64,000 nucleotides of DNA from positions 1,116,001 to 1,180,000 of the forward strand of contig NZ_JAFVLN010000001.1 in NCBI RefSeq assembly GCF_017377775.1, in the 5' to 3' direction. The stretch's first letter is position 1. Every line of letters starts with the position of its first letter. This DNA comes from Streptomyces sp. VRA16 Mangrove soil (GTDB lineage Bacteria; Actinomycetota; Actinomycetes; Streptomycetales; Streptomycetaceae). The position numbers and the translations under genes are program-made. The notes beneath the pieces were generated by a model. That model saw only the letters and a program-made list of their open reading frames with translations. It did no database searches and was not told the DNA's origin. Shown one piece after another: positions 44,638 to 53,463 of this stretch.

Positions 44638-44700
44638 TCTGGTTTCAACTTGCTACCAGTGGGAGACGGTAAGCCCGACCGGTAGCATGTTGCAACCAGA
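44638..44700. promoter_or_regulatory. HxlR operator: 20-bp imperfect inverted repeat
   Basis: Arms 44638-44657 (TCTGGTTTCAACTTGCTACC) and 44681-44700 match at 18 of 20 positions as an inverted repeat, separated by 23 bp. They fill the space between the divergent MFS and HxlR genes, so a single bound HxlR could repress both. Confidence 0.8.
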
Positions 44701-44726
44701 TTCGTGATGTGGAGAGGGGCGAGGGC

Positions 44727-45179
44727 GTGGTGACGAGGACGCGGTTCGACGACAGCGACTGTCCGGTGGCCCGGTCGGTGGACGCGATCGGCGACTGGTG
44801 GTCGCTGCTGATCGTGCGTGACGCCTTCGACGGCAGCCGCCGCTTCGGAGAGTTCCAGCGCAGCCTCGGCGTCGCCAAGAACATCCTGGCCGCCCGCCTG
44901 CGCACCCTCGTCGCCGGCGGGGTCCTCGACTCCGTCCCCGCCTCGGACGGCAGCGCCTACCGCGAGTACGTACTGACCCCGAAGGGCAAGGCGCTCTTCC
45001 CCGTCATCGTGGCCCTGCGGCAGTGGGGCGAGCAGAACTTCTTCGCGCCCGGAGAACCGCACTCCGAGCTGGTCGACCGTGGTGAGGGGCGGCCGCTGCG
45101 CGCCCTGGAAGTGCGTGCCCAGGACGGGCGGCCGCTCGATCCGGACGACACCGTCGTCCACAAGGTGCCCGCGGAGTAG
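44727..45179 (+). CDS. HxlR-family transcriptional regulator
   Basis: 150 residues. The HxlR winged helix starts with the family Cys (DSDCPVARSVDAIGDWWSLL, about 8-27), followed by FGEFQRSLGVAKNILAARL (recognition region) and the wing. HxlR proteins sense aldehydes, quinones or oxidants, often through the N-terminal cysteine. GTG at 44727 has GAGGGG seven bases upstream. The divergent MFS gene is the likely target. Confidence 0.92.
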   Translation: MVTRTRFDDSDCPVARSVDAIGDWWSLLIVRDAFDGSRRFGEFQRSLGVAKNILAARLRTLVAGGVLDSVPASDGSAYREYVLTPKGKALFPVIVALRQWGEQNFFAPGEPHSELVDRGEGRPLRALEVRAQDGRPLDPDDTVVHKVPAE

Positions 45180-45194
45180 CCGCCCGGATCTCCG

Positions 45195-46652
45195 TCAGAG
45201 CCAGCCGCGCGCCGCGAGTTCCGTGCGGAAACGGTCGTACGACGCCTCCAGCGCCGCCTGCTCGGCCTTGACCGGCGCGACCTCCTCGGCCGCCCCGGTC
45301 ATCGCGGCCGCGGCCGACGTCAGGTCCGGATGGAGCGTGCCGGACGCCGCGAGGAGCGCGGCGCCGAACGCCGTCTCGGCGCGGGCCACGATCCGCAGCG
45401 GCCGGTCGAGGACCGAGGCGCGGATCCGGTTCCACAGCGCGCTGCGACTGCCGCCGCCCGCCGCGTACAGCGGCCCCGACACCTCCACGCCGAGCGCCGA
45501 CACCCGTTCCAGGGCGAGCCGTTCGAGGAAGGCGACACCCTCCAGGTCCGCCCGGTGCCGGTCGACGTCGTCGGTGGGGGAGCCGAGCAGGAAACCGCGC
45601 GCGTCGCCGGACACGAACGGGAAGCGCTCGCCGTCGCGGCGCAGCGGGTACGAGACGCAGGACGCGGGCCCGCGCCCGGCCGCCGCCGCGTCCAGCGTGG
45701 GCAGCCGGGCCGGATCGGTCGCGGCGAGCGCCTCGCCGCCCGTGTTCGACGCCCCGCCCGGCAGCCACCAGCCGTCGGGGTGGCGGTGGCTGTACAGGGC
45801 TCCCGTCGGATCGAGAGGCAGCTCGCGCGCGACGCCCTTGAGCACGTACGTGGTGCCGAGCACGCCCACGAACTGCCCGGGGGAGACGGCGCCCGTCGCG
45901 AGCTGGCCCGCGCAGCCGTCGGTCATGCCGAGCCGGACCGAACAGCCCACCGGAAGACCGGTCTCGGCCGCCGCCGACGCGCACACCGTGCCCGACTCCG
46001 TGCCGGGGGCCGCGACCCGCGCCAGCAGTCCGGCCGGTACCCCGAGCGCGTCGAAGACCTCGCCGGCCCACTCGCCCGCCCGGGCGTCGTACCCCGACTT
46101 GAGCGCGTGACTCCAGTCGGCCGGGACCGGTGCACCGGTCAGCCGCAGGCCCAGCAGATCGGGAGTGTGCAGCACCTGCCGGACGGACGACGCGCCGTAC
46201 GCGCGGACGCACCAGGCGATCCGGCCCAGCGCGGCCGTCGGACCCACCGTCAGGCCCAGCCGGGCCCAGCGCGCCGAACCGGCCTGCTGCGCGAGGGAGT
46301 TGAGATCGGCGGCGCGCCGGTCGTCGTACATCAGGGCCGGGCCGAGCGGCGCCCCGGCAGCGTCCGCGGGCACGAGCGTCCCGGACGTCGCGGACACCGC
46401 CACCGCCCGCACCTCGCGCCCCAGGCCGGGCAGCGCCGAGGTCGCCCGGCGCAGCGCCCCGGCCGTCGCGGGCCACCAGGACGAAGCGTCCTGCTCGCTG
46501 GTCCCGCCGGGGCCGCGCACCGGGGCGGGCAGCGGCGAACCGGCCTCCGCCAGGACCCGCCCCGCCGCGTCCACGCAGACGACGCGCACCGCGGCCGTGG
46601 CCACATCGACACCGACGACGACCGGGACCGGATCCTGGGCGGGGTGGCTCAT
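45195..46652 (-). CDS. FGGY-family carbohydrate kinase (first)
   Basis: 485 residues. ATP-binding N-domain motif GVDVATAAVRVVCVDAAG at the start; FGGY C-domain signature GGGSRSALWNRIRASVLDRP near residue 395. It phosphorylates a sugar or polyol in the cytoplasm; which one is unknown. Upstream gap of 109 bp to the DeoR gene holds an AT-rich tract with TTAACAT and TTGATAA, so it may have its own DeoR-controlled promoter. Confidence 0.88.
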   Translation of the reverse strand: MSHPAQDPVPVVVGVDVATAAVRVVCVDAAGRVLAEAGSPLPAPVRGPGGTSEQDASSWWPATAGALRRATSALPGLGREVRAVAVSATSGTLVPADAAGAPLGPALMYDDRRAADLNSLAQQAGSARWARLGLTVGPTAALGRIAWCVRAYGASSVRQVLHTPDLLGLRLTGAPVPADWSHALKSGYDARAGEWAGEVFDALGVPAGLLARVAAPGTESGTVCASAAAETGLPVGCSVRLGMTDGCAGQLATGAVSPGQFVGVLGTTYVLKGVARELPLDPTGALYSHRHPDGWWLPGGASNTGGEALAATDPARLPTLDAAAAGRGPASCVSYPLRRDGERFPFVSGDARGFLLGSPTDDVDRHRADLEGVAFLERLALERVSALGVEVSGPLYAAGGGSRSALWNRIRASVLDRPLRIVARAETAFGAALLAASGTLHPDLTSAAAAMTGAAEEVAPVKAEQAALEASYDRFRTELAARGWL

Positions 46653-46712
46653 GGGGGAGCGGGTCCTCTCGGCTCGGTCGTGGCCGACGCGGACCACGGG
46701 CGACAGTTCGCT

Positions 46713-46744
46713 GTGAAATTAACATGCAGCTTGATAAAAACAAC
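46713..46744. promoter_or_regulatory. AT-rich candidate DeoR site upstream of the first FGGY kinase
   Basis: TTAACAT-N5-TTGATAA within an otherwise GC-rich gap. The words TTGATAA and TTAACAT (as ATGTTAA) also occur in the divergent promoter at 48244-48270, though in another arrangement. Confidence 0.45.
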
Positions 46745-46761
46745 CCCGGGTCGTCGAGGGC

Positions 46762-47550
46762 TCAGTCCTGGGCCACGGCCCGCGCCGGTGCCACCCGCAC
46801 CTCGGTCTGCCGCCGCAGCGCCCGCACCAGCTCCTCGTCCACCGCCGCGTCGACCACCACATGGTCGAAGTCGGCCACCGGAGCGACCCGGTGCAGCGCC
46901 GTCCGCGCCAGCTTGGTGTGGTCCATGAGCAGGATCCGGCGGGTGCCCGAGGCGAGCATCGCCCGCTTGACCAGGACCACGTCCTGCTCCTGGTGGTAGG
47001 TCATGCGGGCGTCCATCGCGGACGTCGACACGATCACCAGGTCCACGGAGAGCGCCTCCACCGCCTCCACGCAGGCCACCCCGAGGAACGAGTCGTGCGT
47101 GTGCGAGTACTCGCCGCCGAGCGCGAGCAGCCGGATGCCCTCCCGGCCCGCGAACACGTCGACCACCCGGCGCGCGTTCGTCACCACCGTCAGCGGGGTC
47201 ACGTCGACCAGGAGCCGGGCGAGCGCGAGCGCGGTCGTCGAGTCGTCGAGCAGCACGGACATGCCCGGCTCGACGAGTTCGGCCGCGGCGTGCGCGACGG
47301 CCTCCTTCTCCGTGATGTTCACCCCGAGCCGGTAGTCGAGGTTCGACTCGAACACGGTCGACGGCAAGGCGGAGGCGCCCCCGCGGAAACGGCGCAGCAC
47401 CCCGCGCCGGGCGAGTTCGTCGAGGTCGCGGTGGACCGTCATCAGGCTGACGCCGGTGAGTTCGGCGAGCTCGGCCCCCGTGGCCGTGCCCTCCTTCAGC
47501 ACATGCTCGGCGATGGTCTGTCGGCGGGTCTCCGCCCCGGTGGTGGTCAT
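46762..47550 (-). CDS. DeoR-family transcriptional regulator
   Basis: 262-residue repressor. N-terminal DeoR HTH (GTATGAELAELTGVSLMTVH, about 21-40), then a sugar-phosphate-isomerase-like effector domain with DDSTTALALA and a later DHTKLAR motif, both typical of DeoR/GlpR proteins sensing sugar phosphates. ATG at 47550 overlaps the upstream phosphatase stop (ATGA). Likely controls both kinases and the dehydrogenase nearby. Confidence 0.92.
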   Translation of the reverse strand: MTTTGAETRRQTIAEHVLKEGTATGAELAELTGVSLMTVHRDLDELARRGVLRRFRGGASALPSTVFESNLDYRLGVNITEKEAVAHAAAELVEPGMSVLLDDSTTALALARLLVDVTPLTVVTNARRVVDVFAGREGIRLLALGGEYSHTHDSFLGVACVEAVEALSVDLVIVSTSAMDARMTYHQEQDVVLVKRAMLASGTRRILLMDHTKLARTALHRVAPVADFDHVVVDAAVDEELVRALRRQTEVRVAPARAVAQD

Positions 47551-48191
47551 GTCGCAGAGTCTCCCGCACCGGCCGTGCGCGCCCGGCGCGTGGGCACGTT
47601 CAACGACAGCAGCGACACCTCGTCGCCGCGCACCTCGATCTCCGTCACCGCCGCGTTCTCCAGGCGCGGGAACACCGTGCGGTAGCGGCCCACCGGGACC
47701 CCGAGCAGGGCGCACAGCGCGATCCTGATCAGCGTGTTGTGCGCGACGACCAGGACGGTCCGCTCCGGGTGACGGGCCGCCGTCCCGAGCAGCGCCGCCG
47801 TCGCCCGGCGGGCCGCGGCCGACGGCGGCTCGGAACCGGGGAAGGCGCCCGCCTCCGCGTCCTCGCGGAACCGCCGCACCGCGTCCGCGTCCTCGGCGGC
47901 CATCTCCGCGATCGTGCGGCCCTCGCCCCAGCCGAAGTCCACCTCGCGCAGCCCCTCGACGACATCCGGCTCCACGCCGAGCGCCGTCGCCGCGGGGGCG
48001 GCGGTGCGCCGGGCGCGGCTCAGCGGGGAGCACACCACGGCGTCCACGCCCCGCTCCTTCGCCCAGACCCCCAGGTCGTCGGCCTGTGCGAGACCCTCAG
48101 CGGTGAGCGGCACGTCGGAGATCCCCGCGTACCGGTTCTCGGCGTGCCAGGTGGTCTGGCCGTGACGGACGAGCAACAGCCTGGACGGCAT
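47547..48191 (-). CDS. histidine-phosphatase (phosphoglycerate-mutase-like) protein
   Basis: 214 residues. RHG motif LLVRHGQTTWH (His nucleophile near residue 9), GLREVDFGWGEG with the acid/base Glu, and VVAHNTLIRI with the second His. Branch enzymes dephosphorylate sugar phosphates and other small phosphoesters. ATG at 48191 has AAAGG upstream. First gene of a leftward unit with DeoR and a kinase, so it may recycle a phosphorylated intermediate or inducer. Confidence 0.9.
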   Translation of the reverse strand: MPSRLLLVRHGQTTWHAENRYAGISDVPLTAEGLAQADDLGVWAKERGVDAVVCSPLSRARRTAAPAATALGVEPDVVEGLREVDFGWGEGRTIAEMAAEDADAVRRFREDAEAGAFPGSEPPSAAARRATAALLGTAARHPERTVLVVAHNTLIRIALCALLGVPVGRYRTVFPRLENAAVTEIEVRGDEVSLLSLNVPTRRARTAGAGDSAT

Positions 48192-48241
48192 CAGGTGCGG
48201 CCTTTCTGGATCCGGTGCGGATCCGGCTCTCTGAACTGGGG

Positions 48242-48280
48242 ACATTGATAATTCAAATCCGCGATGTTAAATCTATCAGC
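48242..48280. promoter_or_regulatory. AT-rich imperfect inverted repeat between divergent sugar operons
   Basis: The stretch TTGATAATTCAAATC-CGC-GATGTTAAATCTATCAG reads as two roughly 16-bp arms (TGATA...AAATC and its complement) around CGC. It is centred in the 144-bp gap between the phosphatase/DeoR and dehydrogenase/kinase units, a natural place for the DeoR operator. Confidence 0.6.
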
Positions 48281-48335
48281 TACCGGTGCGCCGGTCTCAG
48301 CTCGCACTCCCAGCTCGAAGAAGGGCCGCAGCCGT

Positions 48336-49409
48336 ATGCGCATTCTCGCCGCCGGCGATCACTTCGTCCGTCCCGATCTGCTGCGTGCCGCGCTCGCCGC
48401 CGAACTGGCTGACCTGCCGGGGGAGTTGACGCCCGAGTTCCGCGACCTCACACTGCCCTGGCCGCACGAACCGTTCGGCCCCGTCGGCACGGTGATCGAG
48501 GCGAGCGGCACCGAGGACCAGCTCATCGAGGCGCTGGAGGGGGCCGGGATCTGCGTGACCCAGATGGCGCCGTTCACGGAGAAGGTGATCGCGGCCAGCC
48601 CCGGACTGCGCATGATCGCCGTCTCCCGCGGCGGCCCCGTCAACGTCGACCTGGCCGCCGCGACCCGGCACGGCGTCGCCGTCAGCTTCGCTCCCGGCCG
48701 CAACGCGCCGGCCGCCGCCGAGTTCGCGATCGGCCTGATGCTCGCCGCGATGCGCCGCATCACCACCGCCGATGCCGATCTCAAGAACGGCGTGTGGCGC
48801 GGCGACTTCTACGCGTACGAGGAGGGCGGCATCGAACTCGACGGCGCCACGGTCGGCCTCGTCGGCTACGGCGCCATCGGCCGGATCGTCGCCCGCGTCC
48901 TCACCGCCTTCGGCTCCCGCGTCCTCGCCCACGATCCCTACGCCGACCCGGCCGCCGTCCGCGCCGACGGCGTCGAACTCGTAGGCCTCGACGACCTGTT
49001 GCGCGCCAGCAACGTGGTGAGCCTGCACGCCCGCCTCACCACCGAGACCCACCACCTCATCGACGCGGACAAACTCGCGCTGCTCCCCGAGGGCGCCGTC
49101 CTGGTGAACTCGGCGCGCGGCGGCCTCCTCGACTACGCGCCGCTGCCCGGCCTGCTGCGCAGCGGCCGACTCGGCGCGCTCGCCCTCGACGTGTACGACG
49201 TCGAGCCCCCGCCCGCCGACTGGCCGCTGCACGACGCCCCCAACGTCGTCACCGCGCCCCACCTGGCCGGAGCCACCCGCCAGACCGCCCACCGGGCCGC
49301 CGCGATCACCGCCGCCGAGGTCGGCCGGTTCCTGCGCGGCGAGCCCCTCGCACACCCCGCCAACCCCGAGGTGACGCCGGACAACCGGCTGAAGGAGAGC
49401 AGGCCATGA
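48336..49409 (+). CDS. D-isomer 2-hydroxyacid dehydrogenase (SerA-like)
   Basis: 357 residues. The NAD-binding Rossmann motif GLVGYGAIGRIVARVL is near residue 170; catalytic Arg, Glu and His are in NSARGGLLDY, DVYDVEPPP and APHLAGAT. It oxidises a 2-hydroxyacid, perhaps a phosphorylated sugar acid made in this pathway. ATG at 48336; the 3' end overlaps the second kinase by 4 bp, so the two are coupled. Confidence 0.92.
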   Translation: MRILAAGDHFVRPDLLRAALAAELADLPGELTPEFRDLTLPWPHEPFGPVGTVIEASGTEDQLIEALEGAGICVTQMAPFTEKVIAASPGLRMIAVSRGGPVNVDLAAATRHGVAVSFAPGRNAPAAAEFAIGLMLAAMRRITTADADLKNGVWRGDFYAYEEGGIELDGATVGLVGYGAIGRIVARVLTAFGSRVLAHDPYADPAAVRADGVELVGLDDLLRASNVVSLHARLTTETHHLIDADKLALLPEGAVLVNSARGGLLDYAPLPGLLRSGRLGALALDVYDVEPPPADWPLHDAPNVVTAPHLAGATRQTAHRAAAITAAEVGRFLRGEPLAHPANPEVTPDNRLKESRP

Positions 49410-50887
49410 CCGACGCGGCACAGGGCACCCGAGGCACCGGCTCCGTCGTCATCGGCGTCGACATCGGCACGTCGGTCACCAAGGCCGTCGCGTTCGACGC
49501 CGACGGCACCCCGCTCGCCCGCGCCGCACGCCGCTCCCGCCTGGACCGGCTGCCCGGCGGCCGCGTCGAGCAGGACCTGGACGACGTCGTGCGCACCGTC
49601 GCGGAGGTCGTGCGCGAGACCGCCGCCGCGCTCACCGAGCCGCCCGCCGCGCTGGCGCTCACCGGGCAGGGCGACGGCCTGTGGCTGCGCGACGCCGACG
49701 GCCGTGCGGTACGGCCCGCGATCTCCTGGATGGACGGCCGCGCCGCCGACCGCGTCACCGACTGGCTCGCGGGCGGCACCGTCCAGGAGGTCTACGCGCA
49801 CACCGGCTCCGGCATGTTCCCCGGCTGCCACGCCCCGTTGCTCTCCTGGCTTCAGGAGCACGAGCCCGAGGTGCTCGCCCGCGCCGCGACGGCCGGCTAC
49901 TGCGTCGACGCCGTCGCCCAGCGCCTCACCGGACAGATATGTCTCGACGCGTCCGACGCCACGCTGCCCTTCCTCGACCCCGCCACGCGCACCTACTCCG
50001 CCGCGGCCCTCGCCGCCTGCGGCCTCACCGGCCAGGCCCGCCTCCTGCCCGCCCCCGCCACCCCCGGCACCGTCCTCGCGCTCGACGCGCACGGCGCCGA
50101 ACTCCTCGGCCTGCCCAAGGGGCTGCCGCTCACCGCGGGCCCGTACGACCTGCCCGCCTGCGCCCTCGGCAGCGGAGTGCGCGAACCCGGCGACGGCATC
50201 GTCATCATCGGCACCACCCTCGCCTGCCAGGTCCTCACCGACGAGGCCCGCATCGACCCGGGCGCCGAACCCGCGGGCATGTGGCTGTGCATGCCGCAGC
50301 CCGGACGCTGGCTGCGCGCCATGCCCGCGATGGTCGGCACCGCCGCCCTCGAATGGGTCCTCGCCCTCACCGGCCGGACCACCGCCGACCTCGACGCACT
50401 CCTCGACGCCAGCCCGCCCGGCGCGGCCGGCGTCACGGCGCTCCCGTTCCTCTCCGAGGCGGGCGAGCGCGCCCCGTTCGTCGACCCCGCCGTCCGCGGC
50501 CGTCTCGACGGCCTCACCCTCGCCCACACCCCGGCCGACGCCGTCCGCGCGGTCTGCGAGGCCATCGGCTACGCCGCGCGCCACTGCCTGGAGGCCGCCG
50601 GACTCACCGGCACCCTCGCCGCGTGCGGAGGCGGCAGCCGCTCGGGACCGTGGGCCCAGCTCTTCGCCGACATCATCGGCCACCCGGTCACCATCCCCGT
50701 CGAGGAGGAGGTCGGCGCGCTGGGCGCCACCGCGGTCGCCCGCGCGGCCCTCGGCCTGCCGTCCGCCACCCGCCCGCGGCCCGTCCGCACCGTCACGCCG
50801 CGTGCCGAGGCCGCAAAGACGTACGAGATCGGATACGCGCGGTACAGGGCGGAACTGGAGTCGGCGCGAGTGCAGCGGCGGGCATAG
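49406..50887 (+). CDS. FGGY-family carbohydrate kinase (second)
   Basis: 493 residues. N-domain motif GVDIGTSVTKAVAFDADG near residue 17 and C-domain signature GGGSRSGPWAQLFADIIGHP near residue 412. Xylulokinase, gluconokinase or a relative; the substrate is not known. It is distinct in sequence from the first kinase, so they likely act on different substrates. ATG at 49406 has GAAGGAG upstream and overlaps the dehydrogenase stop. Confidence 0.88.
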   Translation: MTDAAQGTRGTGSVVIGVDIGTSVTKAVAFDADGTPLARAARRSRLDRLPGGRVEQDLDDVVRTVAEVVRETAAALTEPPAALALTGQGDGLWLRDADGRAVRPAISWMDGRAADRVTDWLAGGTVQEVYAHTGSGMFPGCHAPLLSWLQEHEPEVLARAATAGYCVDAVAQRLTGQICLDASDATLPFLDPATRTYSAAALAACGLTGQARLLPAPATPGTVLALDAHGAELLGLPKGLPLTAGPYDLPACALGSGVREPGDGIVIIGTTLACQVLTDEARIDPGAEPAGMWLCMPQPGRWLRAMPAMVGTAALEWVLALTGRTTADLDALLDASPPGAAGVTALPFLSEAGERAPFVDPAVRGRLDGLTLAHTPADAVRAVCEAIGYAARHCLEAAGLTGTLAACGGGSRSGPWAQLFADIIGHPVTIPVEEEVGALGATAVARAALGLPSATRPRPVRTVTPRAEAAKTYEIGYARYRAELESARVQRRA

Positions 50888-50997
50888 CCGCGCGGCACCT
50901 TCGCGCCAACTGACGACAAGGTCCCTGCGGACCGGCGGAGTCCGCGTTACACAGGTAAGGAGGTGCGGGACCGCTCTGTGCAGGGGAGGGCCGTCGG

Positions 50998-51210
50998 GTG
51001 GACATCACAGTCGACGTCGCGGTGCTACTGGCGGTCATCGCGATCCTGCTGTTGCGCCGCCCGGTCCAGGCCAGAAAGCGCAGCGACACGCTCCTCACCA
51101 TGATCATCGTGCTGATCCTGGGCATCCTGATCGCCCCCACCGAGTTCGGCCAGGGAGTGGTCAATATGGTGGGCCAGATCGCCAACTCCCTCTCCGGCAT
51201 CGGCTCCTGA
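50998..51210 (+). CDS. small two-helix membrane protein
   Basis: 70 residues with two hydrophobic segments (VDVAVLLAVIAILLL and TLLTMIIVLILGILIA) joined by a basic loop RRPVQARKRSDT. The GTG at 50998 has GGGGAGGG upstream, a good site. No family name is recognised; similar short membrane proteins are common in streptomycetes. Possibly a holin-like or stress protein, but no evidence favours either. Confidence 0.7.
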   Translation: MDITVDVAVLLAVIAILLLRRPVQARKRSDTLLTMIIVLILGILIAPTEFGQGVVNMVGQIANSLSGIGS

Positions 51211-51231
51211 ACCGCGGGCGGCCCGTCGGAG

Positions 51232-52146
51232 TCACAGGTCCAGTGTGAGCCGCCCTCCCTTCACGGCCCGCGACACGCACACCATCATCGTTTCGTTGCG
51301 GGCCTGCTCCTGCGTGGTGAGCACGCTGTCGCGGTGGTCGACCTCACCTGCGAGCACATCCGTCTCGCAGGTGCCGCACGTGCCCTCCGTGCAGGAGTAC
51401 AGCACGTCGATCCCGGCGTCCTGGAGCGTCGCGAGGACCGACCGGTCCGCGGGGACCGTCAACGTGCGGCCCGACAGGGCGAGTTCGATCTCGAAAGCCT
51501 CGTCCGCGGCCGTGTCCGTCGCCACCGCAGTGAAGCGCTCGGTGCGCAGCGCACCGGGCGGCACGAGAGCTTCCACCGCGGTGAGCAGGGGCTCGGGGCC
51601 GCAGGCGTAGACGAGTTCACCGGGGCGCAGGTCCGCCAGGGCGGCCGGGAGGTCGAGCAGCCCCTCCTGGAGGTGCAGCCGGTCGGCGGGGTGGCGGGCC
51701 GCCAGTTCCGCTGTGAACGCCATCGATCGCAGCGCCCGCCCGCCGTAGTACAGCGACCAGGGGGCGTCGGCCTCGTGCAGCATCGGCAGGATCGGTGTGA
51801 TGCCGATGCCGCCCGCCACGAACCGGTACGCCGAGGCGGGTTCGAGCGGGAAGTGGTTGCGCGGACCGCGGGCGCGGACCGCGCTTCCCTCCGTCAACTC
51901 GCCGTGCACATGGGCGGATCCGCCGCGCCCGGCCTCCTCGCGGAGCACGGCTATGCGCCACGCCGACGCGTCGCCGCCGCACAGCGAGTACTGCCGTTCC
52001 AGGCCGTCGCCGAGCAGGAGATCGACGTGGGCGCCCGGCTCCCAGCCGGGCAGCGGGCCGCCGTCCGGGCGGCGCAGCAGCAGGGAGACGACGCCGACGG
52101 CCTCCTGGCGGCGTTCGGCGACGACGAGATCGATCAACTCGCTCAC
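51232..52146 (-). CDS. vanB: vanillate demethylase reductase-type protein (PDR family)
   Basis: 304 residues: FMN-binding N-domain (RQYSLCGG, about 51-58), NAD domain (FVAGGIGITPILPML, about 109-123; YACGPEPLL) and a C-terminal plant-type 2Fe-2S domain with YSCTEGTCGTCETDV and a later MVCVS cysteine. It passes electrons from NADH to the Rieske oxygenase. GTG start overlaps the 64-residue gene by 4 bp. Confidence 0.88.
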   Translation of the reverse strand: MSELIDLVVAERRQEAVGVVSLLLRRPDGGPLPGWEPGAHVDLLLGDGLERQYSLCGGDASAWRIAVLREEAGRGGSAHVHGELTEGSAVRARGPRNHFPLEPASAYRFVAGGIGITPILPMLHEADAPWSLYYGGRALRSMAFTAELAARHPADRLHLQEGLLDLPAALADLRPGELVYACGPEPLLTAVEALVPPGALRTERFTAVATDTAADEAFEIELALSGRTLTVPADRSVLATLQDAGIDVLYSCTEGTCGTCETDVLAGEVDHRDSVLTTQEQARNETMMVCVSRAVKGGRLTLDL

Positions 52147-52337
52147 GGATGACGGTCCTTGTCAGTGCTGGGGAGAGGGCTGGAGGGGCGACTGGACGGG
52201 TGATCGGGATGGGCGAGCATCCACTCCCACATGGCGACCGGATCCTGGTCCTCGTGCCGGGCGCCGCAGTGGCAGCGCCCGCTGAGCAGATCCGTGCCCG
52301 GCAGCCAGTCGATGCGGTAGACGGCGCCGCCGCTCAT
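52143..52337 (-). CDS. 64-residue protein between VanA and VanB
   Basis: YRIDWLPGTDLLSGRCHCGA, then PVAMWEWMLAHPDH and a Ser/Pro tail. The C-x-C pair plus a nearby His could bind a metal. Its ATG overlaps the oxygenase stop (ATGA, 52334-52337), and its stop overlaps the reductase start (GTGA), so it is translated in step with both. I do not recognise the family; it may be an assembly or adaptor factor for the oxygenase system. Confidence 0.8.
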   Translation of the reverse strand: MSGGAVYRIDWLPGTDLLSGRCHCGARHEDQDPVAMWEWMLAHPDHPSSRPSSPLPSTDKDRHP

Positions 52338-53368
52338 CCGGCGGCCAGCTTGGCGAGGATGCGGCGCGCGGCCAGGCCGCCGGTGTCGATGTTGATGCTC
52401 AGCTCCTGGTACCCGGCCGGCTCGGAGTCCAGCGAGCGCTGCAGCAGGTTCAGGGCGTCGACGTCCTGCATGACGACCGTGTGGTTGAAGTCCCGCAGGA
52501 ACGTGGTGACTTCTTCGTCGTCGACCGCGAAATTGCGGGACACCGCCCAGAAGTCGTAGACCTTGCCCGGCGCGGACGGCGTGATCGCGTACGTGATCTC
52601 CGTGAGGAACGCGGGCGCGTCCTGGCCGGTCGGGGTGATCCGGGAGTGCAGCAGATACAGGCACGGTGCGTGGTACTCGATGTCCTGCAGCCGCTGGATG
52701 CGTCCCTCGATCCCGGTCGACCGGGCGTAGAACGGCGGGCACGCGGCGTCCATCATGTGACGCGACACGCGCACGATGCCCGCCTCCTCGTCGACCTCCG
52801 TCGTGATCGGCGTCTCGGCGACCTCCGGCGTTCCGATGTAGCCGCCGTGCAGATACGTCTCGTGCGACAGGTCGAGGAGGTTGTCGACGAGCAGTCCGTA
52901 GTCCGCGTCGATCGGCTCCATGCCCTGCACGGTCACCCAGCCGTCGGCGGCCAGGTGCGGGGCGCGCGGAATCGTGTCCGGGTCGGCGAGTTCGGGGTCG
53001 CCGACCCACACCCACACCATGTTGTCGACCTCGGCCACCGGGTACGAACTCACCCGCGCGGTACGGGGGATGCGCTTCTGCCCCGGCACGAACACGCACG
53101 TGCCCGTCGTGTCGTACGTGAACCCGTGGTAGCCGCACACGACCCGGTCGCCGTCCAGGCTGCTCGCCGACAGCGGATAGCGGCGGTGCACGCACCGGTC
53201 GGCGAGGACCACGGGATCGCCCGCCTCGGTGCGGTAGAGGGCGAGGTGTTCGCCGAGGACGGTGCGGCCGAGCAGCTCGCGACCCACCTCCGACGACCAG
53301 GCGGCGACGTACCACTGGTCGCGGGCGAAGGCCGATCGGTTCTGCTGAGAGGTCGGGGCAGAGGTCAT
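52334..53368 (-). CDS. vanA: Rieske oxygenase, vanillate O-demethylase type
   Basis: 344 residues. The Rieske motif has CVH (about residue 59) and CGYH (about 79) as 2Fe-2S ligands. The mononuclear iron site fits DNLLDLSHETYLH (about 162-174) with His-x4-5-His. Demethylates an aromatic methyl ether, probably vanillate to protocatechuate plus formaldehyde. ATG at 53368 follows AGGAGGGAC. The IclR and enol-lactonase-like genes next door fit aromatic catabolism. Confidence 0.9.
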   Translation of the reverse strand: MTSAPTSQQNRSAFARDQWYVAAWSSEVGRELLGRTVLGEHLALYRTEAGDPVVLADRCVHRRYPLSASSLDGDRVVCGYHGFTYDTTGTCVFVPGQKRIPRTARVSSYPVAEVDNMVWVWVGDPELADPDTIPRAPHLAADGWVTVQGMEPIDADYGLLVDNLLDLSHETYLHGGYIGTPEVAETPITTEVDEEAGIVRVSRHMMDAACPPFYARSTGIEGRIQRLQDIEYHAPCLYLLHSRITPTGQDAPAFLTEITYAITPSAPGKVYDFWAVSRNFAVDDEEVTTFLRDFNHTVVMQDVDALNLLQRSLDSEPAGYQELSINIDTGGLAARRILAKLAAG

Positions 53369-53463
53369 GGCAGGTGTCCCTCCTGGCATCGCGCGCGGCT
53401 CCGTCGCCGCGCGTCGCTGACCAGGGTGGTGACGTGGGCCACATCTCCACAACAGCGCTTCCG

